Shown here in pieces: positions 60,599 to 64,000 of a stretch of DNA of 64,000 bases. The translations under genes were made by a program, and so were the position numbers. How positions within the stretch are numbered: the first letter of the stretch is position 1; the number at the start of each line of letters is the position of its first letter. The notes under the pieces are model-generated. The model saw nothing but the letters and a program-made list of their open reading frames with translations. It was not told the DNA's origin and did no database searches. Where the stretch lies: positions 62,001 to 126,000 of the forward strand of contig JAPFFF010000009.1 of the NCBI GenBank assembly GCA_039105265.1, given 5' to 3'. The stretch comes from Tritrichomonas musculus (lineage: Eukaryota; Parabasalia; Tritrichomonadida; Tritrichomonadidae).

Positions 60599-62491
60599 AT
60601 GACTTATTACAACGCACAAACAAAGAATTTAGGAAATGATGAGGGTGATGTTTTATCATTCTTTCAATCAAAATTACGTAATCTTATACAAAGAAACGGT
60701 GGAGATAACACATTTTCGTTTGTCATGGAGGAATTCAAAGATAAAGATGCACCATTACTTGTAGGTACGAAAACACGAATAAAATTAACACATTCTGGGC
60801 ACACAATTACACAAATTGAGAAGTCATTCACGACTATTCTTTTAGATTTTATCATAAAATTATCAAAACCAATTGACGTATCTGCTGACACACATGGACT
60901 TATGAAAATATTCGTTGGATTCAAAAATGCTGTAGAATTCTATGAAGATTGTAGATTTTGGATTAATGATAAACTCTTAGGTGCATATCGTCAAGATGAA
61001 TTACAACGTGAATCATTTGCATATAATTCTATTAAGCCAAGAGATGCAAAAGCAACATCAAAATATTCACATTCTACATGGGAAAATGTTTCACAATTCT
61101 CTCCATCAATTTGTGGCTGTTATGTAGACTTAAAAGATATTGCAGATGGACAACCACATAAATTTACCATCGAATTAACTATTCCATTTGTAGACCAATT
61201 AGCACTTCAAGCATGGCAATTATATCCTAATGCAATCTGTGGAGAAATAGAAGAAGAAGTAAAAACAAGTTTACGCGCACTTGTATGGGCACAAGTGAAT
61301 CCAAATGTAGTTAAAGAAACACTTCAATTTTTAGAAGATAAAGAAATAGATGAAGAAATGCCTGCTGTTATACCTATATCACGTAAATTCACACAAATTG
61401 GTAGACCATCAGTGATTGTCTCTCATTATTCATCAAATCCAACTCCTTCACAAAAGCTTCATATAGAGTATCAAAGATATAAAGGCGTAAATGTATATGA
61501 TGATGATGATGTACTAGAGCATCCAACAATTGATTTTGGATACACAGATGAAGAATTCACTAAATATAAAGTATCACGTGATGATGTTAATAAAAAGGAA
61601 TTTGCTGAATTAATCGCTGCTGGAAATCCTGATAAACCATTAGATGCTGGCGACACAGTGAAAATTATTAAAAGTGAATTAAAAGGTGCATTATTAGCAA
61701 CAACAAAATCTGATTCAATCAACCTGAAAACAGAAAAGATTACACTAGATGTTCTTGGTGGAACTATTCAATTAGGTCGCTCAAATTTAGCAGGATTTGG
61801 ATTAAAACAAGATGTTTACAATGGATTATATCGTGAATTGCAAACACCATTATTGATTCCATCACAAGAACTCACAAGAGAAATATTTGAAGGAACAGCA
61901 AAGGTAAATGGATTAGAAATCAGTAAAAGTATTCCATTACGTAATGCAACAAATATCACAATGATGTTCCCTAAGAACCCTGCAGACATCACATGTTTTG
62001 ATAATATTATGTATCAAAATGTGCAATTAGTTGTTAATAAAAGAACATATCCAGATACCGAATTTGCTAATACTTGTGCAGCCAGGTTCTATCAACATCA
62101 ATTGATTGCAAACGAGTTAGATGGAGCGTTAGAGGCAACCCAAGAATTTGAAGATAGTTTCACACAGCCATTAAACGACCCAACAACGGGTAAACGTTAT
62201 TTAAATTGTCGTTCTGACGGAACATCATTTGGTATCAATTTTCAGCTCGAAAGAAGTAATGCAGGATATGTATTCGATGGATTAGACACAGGTAGCACTT
62301 CAATAACTGTTACATTTAGAGGTCAGCCAATGTATCGTGGAGAAGATGACACATATTTTATTCCCGATCCTGAGTACCCAAATATGCATCCACCATCACC
62401 AGAAGCATGGATATGTTCCGACACATATTTCACATGGAGTGTAAATGGTGTTGAATACTATCAAACTGGCGTGCCATCAGGGAAAGAGTAA
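60599..62491 (+). CDS. Probable Polinton major capsid protein
   Basis: 630 residues from the Met at 60599 (MTYYNAQTKNLGN). The length, the beta-rich character and its place between a small hydrophobic protein and the fibre-like gene fit the double-jelly-roll major capsid protein of Polintons. Stretches such as FTIELTIPFVDQLALQAWQL and DVLGGTIQLGRSNL look like jelly-roll strands. No enzymatic motif is seen. The frame is open throughout. Assignment is by context and general character, as jelly-roll folds cannot be proven by eye; a penton or other large virion protein is the alternative. Confidence 0.65.
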   Translation: MTYYNAQTKNLGNDEGDVLSFFQSKLRNLIQRNGGDNTFSFVMEEFKDKDAPLLVGTKTRIKLTHSGHTITQIEKSFTTILLDFIIKLSKPIDVSADTHGLMKIFVGFKNAVEFYEDCRFWINDKLLGAYRQDELQRESFAYNSIKPRDAKATSKYSHSTWENVSQFSPSICGCYVDLKDIADGQPHKFTIELTIPFVDQLALQAWQLYPNAICGEIEEEVKTSLRALVWAQVNPNVVKETLQFLEDKEIDEEMPAVIPISRKFTQIGRPSVIVSHYSSNPTPSQKLHIEYQRYKGVNVYDDDDVLEHPTIDFGYTDEEFTKYKVSRDDVNKKEFAELIAAGNPDKPLDAGDTVKIIKSELKGALLATTKSDSINLKTEKITLDVLGGTIQLGRSNLAGFGLKQDVYNGLYRELQTPLLIPSQELTREIFEGTAKVNGLEISKSIPLRNATNITMMFPKNPADITCFDNIMYQNVQLVVNKRTYPDTEFANTCAARFYQHQLIANELDGALEATQEFEDSFTQPLNDPTTGKRYLNCRSDGTSFGINFQLERSNAGYVFDGLDTGSTSITVTFRGQPMYRGEDDTYFIPDPEYPNMHPPSPEAWICSDTYFTWSVNGVEYYQTGVPSGKE

Positions 62492-62559
62492 ATAAAAAGA
62501 TTATATATAAAAAAAATTTTTTTTGCACTTTTAATGTGTAAGAACATCTAGTGAAAACA

Positions 62560-62595
62560 TCTAATGGAAAAGACCAAAGGTCTTTTAATACTCCT
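62560..62595. terminator. Hairpin after the capsid gene
   Basis: AAAAGACC, three bases, GGTCTTTT forms an 8-bp perfect hairpin (about 62570-62588) between two convergent Polinton genes. It may shape the 3' end of either transcript; no such role is established. Confidence 0.35.
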
Positions 62596-62623
62596 TTCAG
62601 TCGTAAAGATTTTGTAAACAAAA

Positions 62624-62956
62624 TCAATACTCAAGTTTCAAAAACAATGTAAAATTATCTGGTTTTATCTCGTTTCCATTAGCATCAGTGAACCATATTT
62701 TGAAATCTCTTTTTGTTTCAACATATTCATATTTGCGATTATCATCAGGTGGCACTACATTTGCGTACCATACAAGGCTATCTTCATATTCATCTCTTTG
62801 AATAAAATTACTGTGGCATTCTGTTTCTCCGTCAAGATATCCATTACATGTTGCTCTACAATATTGAAAAGATATATAGCGTTTATTCAGTGAATTACTA
62901 AACTCGGATGGCAATAAATTATTGTATTTCTTCGTGATAAAGTACGTTTTTACCAT
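62624..62956 (-). CDS. Small Polinton protein of unknown function
   Basis: 110 residues, minus strand, facing the capsid gene tail to tail. Aromatic- and Asp-rich with several Cys (FQYCRATCNGYLDGETECHS) and an extended beta-like C-terminal half (DFKIWFTDANGNEIKPDNFT). It could be a small jelly-roll or fibre-associated protein, but I do not recognise it. It diverges from the fibre-like gene that starts 57 bp to the right. Confidence 0.55.
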   Translation of the reverse strand: MVKTYFITKKYNNLLPSEFSNSLNKRYISFQYCRATCNGYLDGETECHSNFIQRDEYEDSLVWYANVVPPDDNRKYEYVETKRDFKIWFTDANGNEIKPDNFTLFLKLEY

Positions 62957-63012
62957 TCTTTATAATATAATAAATGAAGGCGATAGACATCATATTTTTT
63001 TGAGAAACAAAT

Positions 63013-64000
63013 ATGACTGCAATCATAACAAAACAAAATGCATTTGATAAAGCATTTATTAGTGGATACAATGCAGGTGGAAATGGCTGCAACGCAGACT
63101 GTTCTTGTAGAACCGGAGAATTTGATAATATTCATGTTAAACAAGATGCAATAATTGACAGCAATCTAATAGTTAAAAATAATAATATCATTGATGTATT
63201 ATCACAAACATCACAAATATTGGATGACCATGACACAAGAATAACAACACTAGAAAATAAACCTGATTCACAGAGTGATTTAGAATATGTAGATGGCTTT
63301 GATGAATTCATAATAGATGTTAAAACATTATCTAAAAAAGAAACAAATGATTGTAATATATTGGAAATCGCTTATGATTTACCAGAAACGTATTCAGGAG
63401 ATGCATTCGCAATTACTACATCTTTAGGTTCAGGAGTGATATCATTTGCAAATAATAAATTTACTAATCCTCGCATTGACTATTCTGATGGAAAATATGT
63501 TGTATCTTATATTGAAAATGATGATTATGCGAGATTATATATGAGTAAAGATATTTTAAGCGATCCATTTGACTTGTTCACAAAAGGATTCATAAGAATA
63601 ACATTTATTGCTCCAATTAAACAGACAATAAATTCGCATTGCGAAGTGGCTGAAGGCAATAAAAAAGACAACAAAATAATAAACTTTAAATGTAATACTA
63701 TAGATGCAGATAATTGTTTTAAATTATTTAGATCTCCATTACCAGATTTCTATGAAATAAAGTCAATATCACAAGATGATAATTATTATATCGCTTATTG
63801 GGGCTATGATGAAGGAACAGAAGAATTTAACACACTTATTGATGGACAAACATTTGAATTCAATGATGAAGTATTTGGCACAACATTTAAGCTCACAAAG
63901 AAAGGAGATACGTGGATTGGAAACAATTATTGTGTACATATTCCGGAATCATTAAAGTTAATACAAAATAGCGATAATGAAGCTAGAATAACAATAGCCA
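63013..64000 (+). CDS. Fibre-like Polinton protein, cut by the window edge
   Basis: Open from the Met at 63013 to the last base, at least 329 residues. The N-terminus contains a short Gly/Cys segment (GYNAGGNGCNADCSCRTGEF), then VKQDAIIDSNLIVKNN and a heptad-like stretch VLSQTSQILDDHDTRITTLE typical of trimeric fibre stalks in phages and viruses. The rest is beta-rich with repeated DG/YSDGKY turns. A host-attachment fibre or spike is a reasonable guess; no catalytic motif is seen. The stop lies beyond the window. Confidence 0.65.
   Translation, partial: MTAIITKQNAFDKAFISGYNAGGNGCNADCSCRTGEFDNIHVKQDAIIDSNLIVKNNNIIDVLSQTSQILDDHDTRITTLENKPDSQSDLEYVDGFDEFIIDVKTLSKKETNDCNILEIAYDLPETYSGDAFAITTSLGSGVISFANNKFTNPRIDYSDGKYVVSYIENDDYARLYMSKDILSDPFDLFTKGFIRITFIAPIKQTINSHCEVAEGNKKDNKIINFKCNTIDADNCFKLFRSPLPDFYEIKSISQDDNYYIAYWGYDEGTEEFNTLIDGQTFEFNDEVFGTTFKLTKKGDTWIGNNYCVHIPESLKLIQNSDNEARITIA

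Larger units (their letters stand above)
55033..64000. mobile_element. Polinton/Maverick fossil (left edge uncertain, runs off the window)
   Basis: A gene-dense block of lower A+T content than its surroundings, with genes on both strands: packaging ATPase, probable double-jelly-roll capsid protein, a small hydrophobic Gly/Ala-rich protein, and several unassigned genes. This is the morphogenesis module of a Polinton as known from trichomonads. Polymerase B, integrase, protease and the terminal repeats are not in the window. Most genes read open, one block is clearly broken (about three breaks) and one mariner-like element is inserted, so the copy is broken overall but looks fairly young. Confidence 0.85.

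Overview
The window is A+T-rich eukaryotic DNA (by eye about four-fifths A+T outside the satellite). Genes are sparse, intronless and use the standard code. A Polinton/Maverick fossil, several families of DNA transposons, a sugar-porter relative and an NT-C2-like protein together suggest a parabasalid (Trichomonas/Tritrichomonas-like protist). The species is not settled by sequence reading alone. I found no rRNA, convincing tRNA or CRISPR array.

Layout. 1-3163 is gene-free A+T-rich DNA. 3172-7805 is a non-autonomous hAT-type element with an 8-bp target duplication, and a second hAT-type element (6339-7500) is nested in it. 7807-47502 is a nested repeat complex bracketed by about 40-bp inverted ends, with a second inverted pair inside (8023-8166 and 45682-45824). 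This complex holds: a complete-looking 5.3-kb TA-flanked transposon (8503-13819) whose single 1000-residue protein joins a ubiquitin-specific-protease-like domain to a Tc1/IS630-type DDE transposase; a 1.3-kb long-inverted-repeat element with its own 29-bp minisatellite (13961-15296); a 350-bp palindrome with a G+C-rich loop; a 26.6-kb array of about 1,150 copies of a 23-bp satellite with 5.7-6.3-kb segmental duplications inside it; and a second copy of the sequence around the USP transposon, without that transposon but with a 456-bp hAT-like MITE. Each of these two copies is the empty site for the other's insertion, so both insertion events can be read to the base.

47.5-53.5 kb is the host-gene island. 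It has a small protein ending in a CAAX-like CLLL, a gene made of 42-residue repeats that is part of an inverted duplication, an MFS sugar-porter-like membrane protein followed closely by a TA-flanked MITE, and an NT-C2-domain-like protein.

From about 55.1 kb to the right edge is part of a Polinton/Maverick fossil: packaging ATPase, probable major capsid protein, a small hydrophobic Gly/Ala-rich protein, several unassigned genes and a fibre-like protein running off the window. It carries a 1.26-kb mariner-like insertion (58551-59805). Most of its genes read open but at least one block is broken. Polymerase B and integrase are not in the window.

The strongest candidate for something undescribed is the USP-DDE fusion transposon, with 14 copies of a subterminal TTTCAAATCGGCCC motif and a resolved empty site.
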